Notes: generated from the letters alone by a model not told the origin. A stretch of DNA of 64,000 nucleotides from Streptomyces sp. DHE7-1 (GCA_016432725.1 JACJDG010000003.1:7346001-7410000), one strand, 5' to 3'. Positions 8,649 to 18,447 are shown, numbered from the stretch's first letter. A program made the numbers and translations.

Positions 8649-9502
8649 TCACCCCATTCCGGTGGCGGTCAGCACCGCCCGCCTGGTCAGCACCCGCGCC
8701 AGGTGCCGGCGGTACTCGGGCGTGGCGGCCAGGTCCTGCGACGGCTCGGTGCCCTCGGCCGCCGCCTCGGCGGCCCGGGCCACGGCCTCGGGCCCGTCGG
8801 CGCCGGACAGGGCCTCCTCGGCCGCCGTGGCGCGCAGCGGGGTGGCGCCCATGTTGGTCAGTCCGACGCGGGCCTCGGCGATGTGCCCGTCGTCGCGGCG
8901 TACGAGCGCCGCGACGCCGACGATGGCCCAGGACTGGGCGACGGGGTGGAACTTCTCGTAGTGGAAGCTCCAGCCGTCCGTCTTCGGGATCCGCACCTCC
9001 ACGAGGAGTTCGTCCGGTGCCAGCGCCGACTGGAGGTAGTCGACGAAGAATTCCCGGGCCGGGATCGTGCGCCGCCCGCCCGGGCCGACGACGACCAGCT
9101 CGGCGTCCAGGGCGAGGGCCACGGCGGGCAGGTCGCCGGCCGGGTCGGCGTGCGCGAGCGACCCGCCGAGGGTGCCCCGGTGCCGTACGGCGGGGTCGGC
9201 GACGGTGGCCGTGGCCTCGGCGAGCAGTCCGGCGTGCCGGCGCACCAGCGGGTCGTGGACCACCTCGTGGTGCGTGGTCATCGCCCCGATGGCCAGCGCC
9301 TCGCCGTCCTCGCGGACGCCGCGCAGCTCCTGGATCCGGCCGACGTCCACCACGAGCTCCGGGAAGGCCAGCCGCAGCCGCAGCAGTGGCAGCAGGCTCT
9401 GCCCGCCGGCCAGCACCTTCGCGTCCTCGCCGGCGTCGGCGAGCACGCGCACCGCCTCGTCGACACTCGTCGGACGGGTGTACTCGAACGCGGGGGAATC
9501 AT
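8649..9502 (-). CDS. coxM: FAD-binding (medium) subunit of CO-dehydrogenase-like hydroxylase, one frameshift
   Basis: A 284-residue flavoprotein subunit. The FAD-binding motif VLAGGQSLLPLLRLRLA and the second TVADPAVRHRGTLGGSLAHADPAGD segment (TxGGS-type) are both present, and the CO_deh_flav_C domain follows from about residue 175. It passes electrons from the iron-sulfur subunit to the external acceptor. The start ATG at 9502 overlaps the coxL stop (ATGA). The frame breaks within the first five codons at a run of five G (9492-9496), and one more base gives MIPPAFEYTRP. Gene order S-L-M, not M-S-L, is a common arrangement for the form II enzymes. Confidence 0.88.
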
Positions 9503-11983
9503 GCCGAACCCTCCTCACCGGACGGACCGTACTGTCCGACGTCGCCCGCCTGGGCGGCCTGCCCGGACTGACCGGACTGCGCGGGCCCCGTCCCGCCGGC
9601 CTCCTCGGTGACGTCGGCGGCGCCGGACCGGGCGGCCCGGATCGCCTGCCACACGCGGTGCGGCGAGCACGGCATCCGCACGTCCCGCACACCCAGCGGC
9701 CGCAGCGCGTCGACCACGGCGTTCACCACGGCCGGTGTCGAGGCGATCGTGCCCGCCTCGCCGACTCCCTTGACCCCCATGGAGTTCGAGACCGCCGGCG
9801 TCTCCGTCCGGTCGGTCACGAAGTCCGGCAGGTCCGCCGCCGACGGCACGAGGTAGTCGGCCATGGTGCCGGAGACCAGGTTGCCGTCGTCGTCGTACAC
9901 GGCCTCCTCGAACAGCGCCTGGGCGATGCCCTGGGCGAGGCCGCCGTGCACCTGGCCCTCCACGATCATCGGGTTGACCACCCGGCCGACGTCGTCGACG
10001 CAGACGTAGGAGCGGATCCGGGTCCTGCCGGTCTCCGTGTCCACCTCGACCGCGCACAGGTGGGTGCCGTGTGGGTAGGAGAAGTTCTCCGGGTCGACCA
10101 GGGTCTCGGCGTTGATGGACGGCTCCACGCCGTCGGGCAGGTCGTGCGAGGTGAAGGCCTCGAAGGCGATCTCCTGGATGGTCTTGCGGGCCTCCGGGGA
10201 CCCCTTGACGGAGAACGCGCCGTCCTTGAAGTCGAGGTCCTGCTCGCTCGCCTCCAGCAGGTGCGCGGCGACCTTGCGGGCCTTCTCCACCACCTTCACC
10301 GCGGCCCGGTGCACGGCCTCGCCGCCCACCGACAGCGAGCGCGAACCGTAGGTGTCCATACCCTGGGGGCCGCCCTGGTGTCGCCGTGCACCACCTCGAC
10401 GTCCTCGAAGGGCACGCCCAGGACGTCGGCCGCGATCTGGCTCCAGCAGGTCACATGGCCCTGCCCGTGCGGACTGGTGCCGGTGACCACCTCGACCTTG
10501 CCGGTGGGCAGCATGCGGATGCTCGCCGCCTCCCAGCCGCCGGCCGCGTACCGCAGGTCGCGCAGGACCCGGCTCGGCGCGAGCCCGCACATCTCCGTGA
10601 ACGTGGACACGCCGATGCCGAGCCGTACGGTGTCGCCGCGCTCCTCGCGCTTGCGCTGCTCGGCGCGCAGGTCGTCGTAGCCGAACAGGGCGAGGGCCTT
10701 GTCGGTCGCCGCCTCGTAGTCGCCGCTGTCATAGGTCAGCCCGGCGATGGTGGTGTACGGGAACTCCTCGTGCCGGATCCAGTTGCGGCGCCGGACCTCC
10801 ACCGGGTCGAGGCCGAGTTCGTGGGCCAGTTCGTCCATGGTCCGCTCGATGGCGAACGTGGCCTCGGGGCGGCCGGCGCCCCGGTAGGCGTCGGTCGGGG
10901 TACGCGTGGTGAACACGCCGGTGCAGTTGAACTCGTAGGAGTCCATCTTGTAGATCGCCGGATACATGAACGCGCCGAGGATCGGGATGCCCGGGGTGAC
11001 GAGCATCAGATAGGCGCCCATGTCGGCCAGCAGGTCGACCTTCAGGCCAAGCAGCCTGCCCTCGGCGGTGGCCGCGATCTCGACGTCCTGGATCATGCCC
11101 CGGCCGTGGTGGGTGGCGAGGTAGCCCTCCGAGCGGGACTCCGTCCACTTGACCGGGCGGCCGAGCCGGCGCGCGACGGTGAGCGCGAGCGCCTCCTCGC
11201 CGTAGACCTGGAGTTTGGAGCCGAAGCCGCCGCCCACATCCGGGGCGATCACCCGCAGCTTGTGCTCGGGGATGCCGGTCACGACGGCCAGCATGACCCG
11301 CAGGATGTGGGGATCTGCGTCGCGGAGTACACCGTGTACTCACCCGAGGAGGCCAGCGGGGTGACGACGACCGCGCGCGGCTCCATGGCGTTGGGGATCA
11401 GACGCTGCTGGTGGTAGCGGCGCTTCAGGGTCACCTCGGCGCGTTCCCGCACCGCCTCGAAGCTCTCGCCGGTGGCGAGCGGCCAGGTGTAGCAGCGGTT
11501 GGTGCCCTTGTCGGCGTGGACCAGCGGGGAGCCCTCCGCGAGCGCGGCCTCCAGGTCGAGGACCGGCGGCAGCGGCTCGTACTCGACCTCGATCGCCTCC
11601 AGCGCGTCGGCCGCGGCGTACCGGTCGCGGGCCACCACGACGGCCACCGGGTCACCGGCGTAGCGCACCTCGTCCACGGCGATCGGCGGGTGGTCGGGCA
11701 GCACGATGTCCTCGGTCACCGGCCAGGCGCAGGGCAGTGAGCCGAGCCCCTCGGCGAGGTCCGCGCCGCTGAACGCCGCCACGACACCGGGTCGTTCCAG
11801 GGCGGGCGCGACGTCGACCGACGTGATCCGGGCGTGGGCCATCGGGCTGCGCAGGACGGCCAGGTGCAGCAGCCCGGTGACCTGGATGTTGTCCGCCCAG
11901 TTGGTCTGGCCGGTGATCAGCCGGGCGTCCTCCTTGCGCAGCCGGGAGCGGCCGATCTCGCGTTCGGCGGCCTGGTCGGTCAT
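9499..11983 (-). CDS. coxL: Molybdopterin-binding large subunit, form II CoxL-like, two frameshifts
   Basis: The catalytic subunit of a xanthine-oxidase-family molybdenum hydroxylase, about 828 residues after correcting losses near 11313 and 10365 (both C runs). The N-terminus is EIGRSRLRKEDARLITGQTN. Mo-cofactor segments include APDVGGGFGSK, GTSPHGQGH and MGVKGVGEAGTIA with the catalytic Glu region. The active-site loop reads AYRGAGR (about 10869-10889). This is the form II signature; genuine CO dehydrogenases of form I have AYRCSFR with the copper-binding Cys. CO oxidation is therefore not supported, and another aldehyde, purine or aromatic substrate is likely. ATGA overlaps occur at both ends. 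Confidence 0.9.
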
Positions 11984-12462
11984 GCCGTGGCCTCCTCGGT
12001 GACCTCTTGCCCGGAGGCGGCCAGGACCGCGCGGACGATGTTCTGGTAACCGGTGCACCGGCAGAGGTTGCCCTCCAGGGCCTGCCGGACCTCGCCGGCC
12101 GTGGGCCGCGGGTTCTCGCGCAGCAGATCGCGCGACGCCATGATCATGCCGGGTGTGCAGTAGCCGCACTGCAGCCCGTGCCGCTCGTGGAAGGCGCGCT
12201 GCAGCGGCGTCCACTCGCCGTCCCGCGCCAGCCCCTGGACGGTGGTCACCGTGCCGCCGTCCGCCTGCACGGCCAGCACCGAGCAGCTTTTGACGGTGGT
12301 GCCGTCCAGGTCGACCGTGCACGCTCCGCAGTTGGAGGTGTCGCAGCCGATCGTGGTGCCGGTCAGACCGAGGCGGTCACGCAGATAGTGGGCCAGGAGC
12401 AGACGGGGTTCCACGTCGTCCTCGTAGGCCGTGCCGTCCACGTTCACCTTGATGTGGGTCAT
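11980..12462 (-). CDS. coxS: [2Fe-2S] small subunit of the molybdenum hydroxylase
   Basis: A 160-residue two-cluster ferredoxin-type subunit, intact. The N-terminal plant-type cluster is bound by GCDTSNCGACTVDLDG plus the later Cys in VKSCSVLA. The C-terminal cluster uses LQCGYCTPGMIMA and GNLCRCTGYQNIV. It relays electrons from the Mo centre in CoxL to FAD in CoxM. It is the first gene of a seven-gene minus-strand unit (coxS-L-M, moxR, VWA, xdhC, coxG) in which most neighbours overlap. A Crp-like palindrome lies about 50 bp upstream of the ATG. Confidence 0.95.
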   Translation of the reverse strand: MTHIKVNVDGTAYEDDVEPRLLLAHYLRDRLGLTGTTIGCDTSNCGACTVDLDGTTVKSCSVLAVQADGGTVTTVQGLARDGEWTPLQRAFHERHGLQCGYCTPGMIMASRDLLRENPRPTAGEVRQALEGNLCRCTGYQNIVRAVLAASGQEVTEEATA

Positions 12463-12511
12463 GCGCCCTCCAGGCCGTGCGGGCAGGAGTGGATGAATAC
12501 GTCAGACTGGC

Positions 12512-12525
12512 GTGATGTAGGTCAC
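12512..12525. promoter_or_regulatory. Crp-like operator upstream of coxS
   Basis: The sequence GTGATGTAGGTCAC fits the pattern GTG-N6-GNCAC described for the Streptomyces coelicolor cAMP receptor protein, and it is a near-symmetric palindrome (GTGA...TCAC). It sits 50-63 bp upstream of the coxS start, where it could control transcription of the molybdenum hydroxylase operon. Binding is inferred from the motif only. Confidence 0.45.
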
Positions 12526-12717
12526 TCTAAGGCGGCACCCCGGACCCGGCGAGTGCTGCGGCGGGGGTTCGTTGAGTATTAATCCATTGCCTCGGCGGGG
12601 CCTGCCCTGGTGCACTGCACCGGTCGAGCCCCCGACCGGAACCAGGAGCGACCATGCGAGCGACGTCCATGTCCACCCAGGAAGGAACGCCCCCCTCACA
12701 CAAGGACATGACGCTTC

Positions 12718-14688
12718 GTGCACCTGCTCAACCTCGGGATCCTGGCCCACGTCGACGCCGGTAAGACCAGCCTGACCGAACGGCTGCTGCACGCGGCCGG
12801 GGTCACCGACGAGATCGGCAGCGTCGACGCCGGCAGCACCCGGACCGACACCCTCGCGCTGGAACGCCGGCGCGGCATCACCATCAAGTCGGCCGTCGTG
12901 TCGTTCCCGCTCGACACCGTGACCGTCAACCTCCTCGACACCCCCGGCCACCCGGACTTCATCGCCGAGGTGGAACGGGTGCTCGGCGTGCTGGACGGCG
13001 CCGTCCTGGTCGTCTCGGCCGTGGAAGGCGTCCAGGCCCAGACCAGGGTGCTCATGCGGACCCTGCGCCGGCTGCGCATCCCCACCCTCGTCTTCGTCAA
13101 CAAGATCGACCGGCGCGGAGCCGGGGACCGGGCCGTGCTCGACGAGATGGCCCGCCGGCTCGCCGTACCGCTCGTCGCCATGGGCACCGCCGCGGCGCCC
13201 GGCACCCCCGCCGCCCGCTTCGTCCCCGGCCTCGGCCCCTCGGCGCTCGACACCCTCACCGACCACGACGACGGCCTGCTGTCCGCCTATGTCGACGGCC
13301 GGGTCACCGCCGGGCTGCTGCGAGCGGCCCTGGCCCGGCAGACCCGGCGGGCACTGGTCCATCCGGTCTACTTCGGCTCCGCCATCACCGGGGCCGGCGT
13401 GGCGGAGCTGATCGACGGCATCGAGCGGCTGCTGCCGACGGCCGGCGGCGACCCGGACGGCCCGCTGTCCGGCACGGTGTTCAAGGTCGAGCGGGGACCG
13501 GCCGGGGAGAAGGTCGCCTACGCGCGGATCTTCTCCGGCACCCTGCGGGTGCGCGACCGCGTTCCGTTCGGCGCCGCCCGCGAGGAGGGCAGGGTCACCG
13601 CGCTCACCGTCTTCGACCGGGGCGACGACTCCCGGCAGGACGGCGCGGCGGCGGGCCGGATCGCCCGGGTGTGGGGGCTCGGCGGCATCCGGATCGGCGA
13701 CGCGCTCGGCGCGCCCGCACAGGCGTACGAGCACCACTTCGCGCCACCGAGCCTGGAGACCGTCGTCGTGCCGGGCCCCGGCACCGGCCGGCGCTCGCTG
13801 CACCTCGCGCTCACCCAGCTGGCCGAACAGGACCCGCTGATCGGCGTCCGCCACGACGAGGTGCGCGGGGAGACCTCCGTCTCCCTCTACGGCGAGGTGC
13901 AGAAGGAGGTCGTCCAGGCCACGCTCGCCGAGGAGTACGGGCTGGACGTCGCCTTCCGGGAGACCACCACCCTGTGCGTCGAACGGCTCACCGGCTCCGG
14001 TCACGCGGTTGAGTTCAACAAGAGGGACGGCAACCCCTTCCTCGCCACTGTCGGCCTGCGGGCCGACCCCGCCCCGCCCGGCTCGGGTGTCGGGTTCCGG
14101 CTGGAGGTCGAGCTGGGCTCCATGCCGTACGCCTTCTTCAAGGCCGTGGAGGACACCGTCCGGGAGACCCTCGGCCAGGGGCCGCACGGCTGGCAGGTCC
14201 CCGACTGCACGGTCACCATGACCCACTCCGGCTACTCGCCCCGGCAGAGCCACGCCCACCAGGGCTTCGACAAGAGCATGTCCAGCACCGGGTACGACTT
14301 CCGCGGGCTGACCCCGCTGGTGCTCACCGAGGCGCTGCGCCGGGCCGGCACCCGGGTGCACGAGCCGGTGCACCGCTTCCGGCTCGAGGCCCCCGCCGAC
14401 ACCCTGGGCGCCCTGCTGCCGGTGCTGGCCCGGCTGGGCGCCGTTTTGGAGCGCACCGGGGCCCGGGACCGGGCCTGTGTCCTGGAGGGAGCCGTGCCCG
14501 CCGCGCGGGTGCACGAACTGGAGCAGCGGCTGCCCGGTCTCACCCGGGGTGAGGGCGAGCTGGAGACGGCCTTCGACCACTACGCGCCGGTCACCCGCGG
14601 TCCGGTGCCCGAGCGCCCGCGCACCGACCACAACCCGCTCGACCGGAAGGAGTACCTGCTGAACGTGACGCGCCGAGTGGGCGACTGA
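12718..14688 (+). CDS. Ribosomal-protection tetracycline resistance-type GTPase (OtrA/TetM family)
   Basis: A 656-residue EF-G-like translational GTPase. The G motifs are clear: G1 LGILAHVDAGKTSLTE, G2 RGITIKSA, G3 DTPGHPDF, G4 FVNKIDR. The layout then matches EF-G domains II to V, with the Streptomyces OtrA-like N-terminus LNLGILAHVDAGKTSLTERLL and domain IV/V segments such as KEVVQATLAEEYGLDV and ELGSMPYAFFKAVE. Members remove tetracyclines from the ribosomal A site. The length fits the family (about 640-660). Start GTG at 12718. In a producer genus this can be self-resistance, but no tetracycline genes are nearby, so another ligand or a housekeeping stress role is possible. Confidence 0.88.
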   Translation: MHLLNLGILAHVDAGKTSLTERLLHAAGVTDEIGSVDAGSTRTDTLALERRRGITIKSAVVSFPLDTVTVNLLDTPGHPDFIAEVERVLGVLDGAVLVVSAVEGVQAQTRVLMRTLRRLRIPTLVFVNKIDRRGAGDRAVLDEMARRLAVPLVAMGTAAAPGTPAARFVPGLGPSALDTLTDHDDGLLSAYVDGRVTAGLLRAALARQTRRALVHPVYFGSAITGAGVAELIDGIERLLPTAGGDPDGPLSGTVFKVERGPAGEKVAYARIFSGTLRVRDRVPFGAAREEGRVTALTVFDRGDDSRQDGAAAGRIARVWGLGGIRIGDALGAPAQAYEHHFAPPSLETVVVPGPGTGRRSLHLALTQLAEQDPLIGVRHDEVRGETSVSLYGEVQKEVVQATLAEEYGLDVAFRETTTLCVERLTGSGHAVEFNKRDGNPFLATVGLRADPAPPGSGVGFRLEVELGSMPYAFFKAVEDTVRETLGQGPHGWQVPDCTVTMTHSGYSPRQSHAHQGFDKSMSSTGYDFRGLTPLVLTEALRRAGTRVHEPVHRFRLEAPADTLGALLPVLARLGAVLERTGARDRACVLEGAVPAARVHELEQRLPGLTRGEGELETAFDHYAPVTRGPVPERPRTDHNPLDRKEYLLNVTRRVGD

Positions 14689-14833
14689 GACCGCCTCCCG
14701 GGGCTGAGCCGCCTTCCCGGACCGAGACGGCCTCCCGGGGGCCGAGACCGCCTCCCGGGGTTCAGCCGCTTTCCCGGGGCCGAGACCACCTCCCGGGATG
14801 AGCCGCCTCCCCGGGGCCGAGACCGACTCTCGG
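14687..14833 (+). repeat. Eight degenerate tandem copies of a ~19-bp GC-rich repeat
   Basis: Starting on the stop codon of the GTPase gene there are eight consecutive units of about 18-20 bp of the form GAGACCGCCTCCCGGGGCC, alternating with a shorter GAGCCGCCTTCCCGG variant. Each unit contains a CCCGGG-type self-complementary core. The array fills most of the gap between two convergent genes. I see no coding potential in it. It may act as a multi-hairpin transcription barrier or be a polymorphic VNTR. Confidence 0.65.
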
Positions 14834-14916
14834 CGGCGGGACCGTCTCCCGCCGGCGTCCCCGCCGGCGTGGCGCGGCCTCCGGGTCATGGGGGCACCCC
14901 GGGGGCCGCGCACCGC

Positions 14917-16185
14917 TCAGTTTCCGCCCGGGCCCGTCCAGTCGTCCCGGACATGCCCCAGCCGGACGCGCTGCGGATGGTCGCCGACCGGGACGGACAC
15001 GACCTTCCGGCCGGTGGCGAAGTCGATCGCGGTGACCTGGTCCGCGCCGGACTCGGAGACCACGCAGTCCTTGCCGTCCCCGCTCACCGTGGCCCAGTAC
15101 GGCTTGGACGCGGTGACCAGCGGGCCCTCCTGGAGAGTGGCGCGGTCGACCACCGTGGCGTAGTCGTCCATGGTGCCCGCCACGCAGAGCTTGGTGCCCG
15201 CGGGGTTCATCGAGAGCCCGTGGTGGCGTGAGTCGTTGACCCAGGTGGTGCGGTCCGAACTGGTCGCCGGGTTCTTCGGCAGGGTCTTCGTCCGGGTGAT
15301 CCTGTCGGTGGCGACGTCGTACTCCAGGAAGCCGTTGAAGAACGACACCTGGAAGTACAGCTTGGACTCGTCGGGCGAGAAGACGGCGGGGCGCACGGCG
15401 TCGGAGAAGTCCTTCAGGCCGTACGCGTCCAGGCGCTGCCGCATGTCGACGACCTTCACCTGCCTGAAGGTCGTCGCGTCGACGACCGTGATGCGCCGGT
15501 CGCCCTTCGTCCAGTCCCAGACCGGGTCGTCCAGGGCGGTGTTGACGTCACCTATGGACATGTTCCAGATGTACTTGCCGTCCCTGGTGAAGATGTTCTC
15601 GTGCGGTTTGTCGCCGGTGGCGAACGAGCCGAGCTGTCTGCCGGTCCCGATGTCCAGCACGTGCACGGTATTGGCGGTCGAGGCGGACACCGCGACGCGG
15701 GTGCCGTCCGGTGAGACCGCCATGTGGTCGGCCCGGTAACCGGACACGGGGAAGCGCCAGTTGACCTTTCCGCTGGCCAGGTCGATCGAGACGACGTCCG
15801 CGAAGCTCGGGCGGGAGACCACGACGGAGCGTCCGTCCGGGGTGGAGTACATGTCGTCGGCGAACTGGTCGTGGCCCTCGCCCACGCTGTTGCGGATGGC
15901 CTGGAAGTAGATCCACTTGATCGGATCCGCGTTGATCTCCGCCATCCGCTGGTCCCGGTCCGGGATCACGTCGATCCGGCCGATCCCGGCGAAGTCGCCG
16001 GAGGACTTGACGACATCCGCGGTGCCGTCCCAGTTGTTGCCGACGAACAGCACTTCCCGCAGACCGGCGGGGTCCGTGGCGGAGGCGGAAGCGGTGGCCG
16101 CGGAGGCGGCGGTCGCCGGGCCGGCGAGGGTCAGTGCGAGGGCGGCGGCCATGGAGCAAAGGTGCCTGGTTCTGGAGGCGGGCAT
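14917..16185 (-). CDS. Secreted YncE-like beta-propeller protein
   Basis: A 422-residue exported protein. The first 30 residues form a Sec signal (short basic start, hydrophobic AAALALTLAGPATAA, then ASA cleavage sites). The mature part has repeated 40-residue blades of the lactonase/YncE beta-propeller type, for example SVVVSRPSFADVVSIDL, MAVSPDGTRVAVSAS, NTVHVLDIGTGRQLGSF, AVFSPDESKLYFQVS and DQVTAIDFATGRKVVSV. No catalytic residues can be assigned, and such propellers often bind ligands or partner proteins in the cell wall. It is divergent from a TetR gene with a shared palindromic operator, so its expression is probably under that regulator. Confidence 0.8.
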   Translation of the reverse strand: MPASRTRHLCSMAAALALTLAGPATAASAATASASATDPAGLREVLFVGNNWDGTADVVKSSGDFAGIGRIDVIPDRDQRMAEINADPIKWIYFQAIRNSVGEGHDQFADDMYSTPDGRSVVVSRPSFADVVSIDLASGKVNWRFPVSGYRADHMAVSPDGTRVAVSASTANTVHVLDIGTGRQLGSFATGDKPHENIFTRDGKYIWNMSIGDVNTALDDPVWDWTKGDRRITVVDATTFRQVKVVDMRQRLDAYGLKDFSDAVRPAVFSPDESKLYFQVSFFNGFLEYDVATDRITRTKTLPKNPATSSDRTTWVNDSRHHGLSMNPAGTKLCVAGTMDDYATVVDRATLQEGPLVTASKPYWATVSGDGKDCVVSESGADQVTAIDFATGRKVVSVPVGDHPQRVRLGHVRDDWTGPGGN

Positions 16186-16234
16186 GACTGCTCTCTTTCC
16201 CGGGGAATCTGAACACGGGCGCTTTCACTGTGAA

Positions 16235-16250
16235 CTTACTGAAAAGTAAG
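16235..16250. promoter_or_regulatory. Candidate TetR operator between divergent genes
   Basis: The sequence CTTACTGAAAAGTAAG is a perfect 6-bp-arm inverted repeat with a 4-bp spacer. It lies 50-65 bp upstream of the beta-propeller start and 73-88 bp upstream of the TetR start. Its AT-rich composition stands out from the surroundings. The placement suits a TetR repressor controlling itself and the divergent secreted protein. Confidence 0.6.
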
Positions 16251-16322
16251 GAAGGGCCGGCCTTCTCGACAAGATGTGTGCACGACAAGATTGGGGGAGC
16301 GGTGGGAACGGGAGGGGGAAGC

Positions 16323-16984
16323 GTGACGGGCAGGCTCAGAGCGCCGACGGGCCGTTACGGCGGCAGGACCGCCGAGGAGCGGCAGGCCGAGCGGCGCCGG
16401 CGCTTCCTGGACGCCGCGCTGCGGCTGTTCGGCGACACCCCGGCTACCGGGCGACCACGGTGGCCGCCCTCTGCCAGGCCGCGGGCTTGTCCACCCGCCA
16501 GTTCTACGAGGAGTTCCGCACCCTGGAGGACGTGCTCGCGGCCCTGCACCTGGAGGTCAACGGCTGGGCGGAGCAGGCCGTGCTGGACGCGCTCGCGGCG
16601 GCGGAGGGGCTGCCGCTGGCCGAGCGGGTCGCCGTGCTGTTCCGCGCCTACGCCCGCGACGTCACCAGCGACCCGCGCCGTATCCGCATCGCCTTCGTGG
16701 AGATCATCGGCGTCAGCGCCCGGCTGGAGGAGCAGCGCCTCGCCCGCCGGGCCCGCTGGGTCGGTCTGATCCGCGCGGAGGCCGACGCGGCCGTGGCCCG
16801 CGGGGAGGCGGCGGTGCGCGACTACCGCCTCGCGGCGACCGCCTTCATCGGCAGCGTGAACGGCCTGCTGCACGACTGGAGCGCCGGCTGGGTGGACGCG
16901 ACCCTGGACGAGGTCGTCGACGAACTCGTCCGCCAACTGCTGGGCATCCTGCGCCCGGAAGGCTGGCGGGCCGGGCGGGGGTGA
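16323..16984 (+). CDS. TetR-family regulator, one frameshift
   Basis: A 220-residue repressor after restoring one C near 16440. The N-terminal HTH reads AEERQAERRRRFLDAALRLF, then GYRATTVAALCQAAGLSTRQFYEEF, which is a canonical TetR helix-turn-helix. The C-terminal helical domain (WVGLIRAEADAAVARGEAAVRD, SVNGLLHDWSAGWVDATL) is the ligand/dimer part. I chose GTG 16323 because GGAGGGGGA precedes it at good spacing. It is divergent from the secreted beta-propeller gene and shares a palindrome with it. It is followed by a zinc alcohol dehydrogenase that may belong to the same regulon. Confidence 0.85.
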
Positions 16985-17097
16985 GCCCGGCCCGGGTCCG
17001 TGCCGGGCGGCGGCGGGACGGGGTTCGGCGCGCGCCATCCGGCCGTAGCTGGTCTGCTGGTTCAGGGGGCCGTCGTACCCGTTCTCCGGAGATGCAG

Positions 17098-18122
17098 ATG
17101 AGTACCTACCGAGTCGCGCAGGTGACCACCCCGGACGGCACGTTCGAACTGGCCGAGCGAGAGGTGCCCCGGCCCGGGCGCGGTCAGGTCCTGATCGCCG
17201 TGGAGGCGTGCGGGATCTGCCACAGCGACGCCCTCTTCGTGAGCGGCGGGCTACCGGGCGTGTCGTTCCCCGAGGTGCCCGGGCACGAGATCGCCGGCCG
17301 GATCGAGGAGCTGGGTGAGGGAACCCGGGAGCGCGGTTGGCAGACCGGTGACCGGGTGGCCGTCGGCTGGTTCGGCGGCAGCTGCGGCCACTGCCCGTCC
17401 TGCCGCGAGGGCGACTTCGTCGTCTGCCCGAACCTGAAGGTCCCGGGCTGGGCGTACGACGGCGGCTTCGGTGACAAGGTGCTCGTGCCCGTCGACGCCC
17501 TGGCCCGGATCCCCGAGGGGCTGTCGGCGGGTGACGCCGGGCCCATGGCCTGCGCCGGCGTCACCACGTTCAACGGGCTGCGACGCAGCTCCGCCCGGCC
17601 GGGGACCTGGTCGCGGTGCTCGGGCTCGGCGGCCTCGGGCACCTCGGGGTGCAGTACGCGGCCGCCATGGGCTTCGAGACCGTGGGGATCGCCCGGGGCG
17701 CCGAGAAGGCCGACTTCGCCAAGCGGCTCGGCGCCCACCACTACGTCGACAGCACCTCCGGCACGCCGGTCGCCGAGGCCCTGCAGTCCCTCGGCGGCGC
17801 CAAGGTCGTCCTCGCCACCGCCGGGCACTCCGAGGCCATCACGGCCACCGTGGAGGGTCTGGCGCCCCGCGGCGAGCTGGTGGTCATCGGGGCGGACACC
17901 GAGCCGCTGGGCATCAGCCCGGTCCAGCTGCTCATGAGCGGCCGGGTGGTCCGAGGTCACCCCTCCGGCACCGCCAAGGACGTCGAGGACACCATGGCGT
18001 TCAGCGCCCTGCACGGCATCCGCCCGATGACGGAGTCGGTGCCGCTGGCGCAGGCGGACGAGGCCTACCGGAAGATGCTCGAGGGCCGGGCCCGCTTCCG
18101 GATGGTGCTCACCACCGGCTGA
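17098..18122 (+). CDS. Zinc-dependent alcohol dehydrogenase, one frameshift
   Basis: A 341-residue medium-chain dehydrogenase. The catalytic zinc ligands are the Cys in CGICHSD and the His in VPGHEIAG. The structural zinc site is GSCGHCPSCREGDFVVC (four Cys). The nucleotide-binding Rossmann motif is LGLGGLGHLGVQYAA. It oxidises a primary or secondary alcohol, or reduces the aldehyde, with NAD(P). Overall layout resembles the AdhT/CAD-like bacterial dehydrogenases. The frame breaks near 17600 at a GGGG run, and one more G gives RPGDLVAVLG. ATG 17098 has GGAG 6 bases upstream. The adjacent TetR may control it. Confidence 0.88.
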
Positions 18123-18447
18123 GACGTCCCTCCCTCCCCGGCCGGAATTCTCCGGGCGCAATGCCTCCACGTCACCCTTTCGGGCAGCAGGCGGGATGTT
18201 TCCGCGGGCGAAGTTCCGAATCCGGTCGGAACGAGCCACGGCGCACATGAAGGAACGGCCGGTTCCGCTCCTTTTCCCGCCGCTTCCTGGCGTGCCGCAT
18301 TGATCGGAAAGCGGAACCCGGGCCATCCCGCGTGCTTTTCGGTCAAAATGCCCATGCCTTCTGTGGGAGGGCGAGGAGTGTCCCCTAGGATCAATTGAAA
18401 GCGCTGCGGGGTTGGGCCTGTGGTGCCCTATTTCCGAGGGAGACGCA
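18123..18447 (+). promoter_or_regulatory. Promoter/leader region of the RiPP operon
   Basis: This is a 325-bp non-coding stretch with lower GC than its surroundings, directly upstream of the precursor peptide gene. A TAGGAT hexamer at 18386-18391 is a possible -10 element, giving a 5' leader of about 50 nt, but no convincing -35 is visible. GAGGGAGA at 18436-18443 is a strong ribosome binding site for the ATG at 18448. An 18-codon ORF at 18247-18303 lacks support. Confidence 0.45.

Noticed and set aside
18247..18303. An 18-codon ORF upstream of the precursor as a second precursor peptide.
   Set aside because: It is Pro-rich, lacks a ribosome binding site and leader-like features, and lies in the presumed promoter region.
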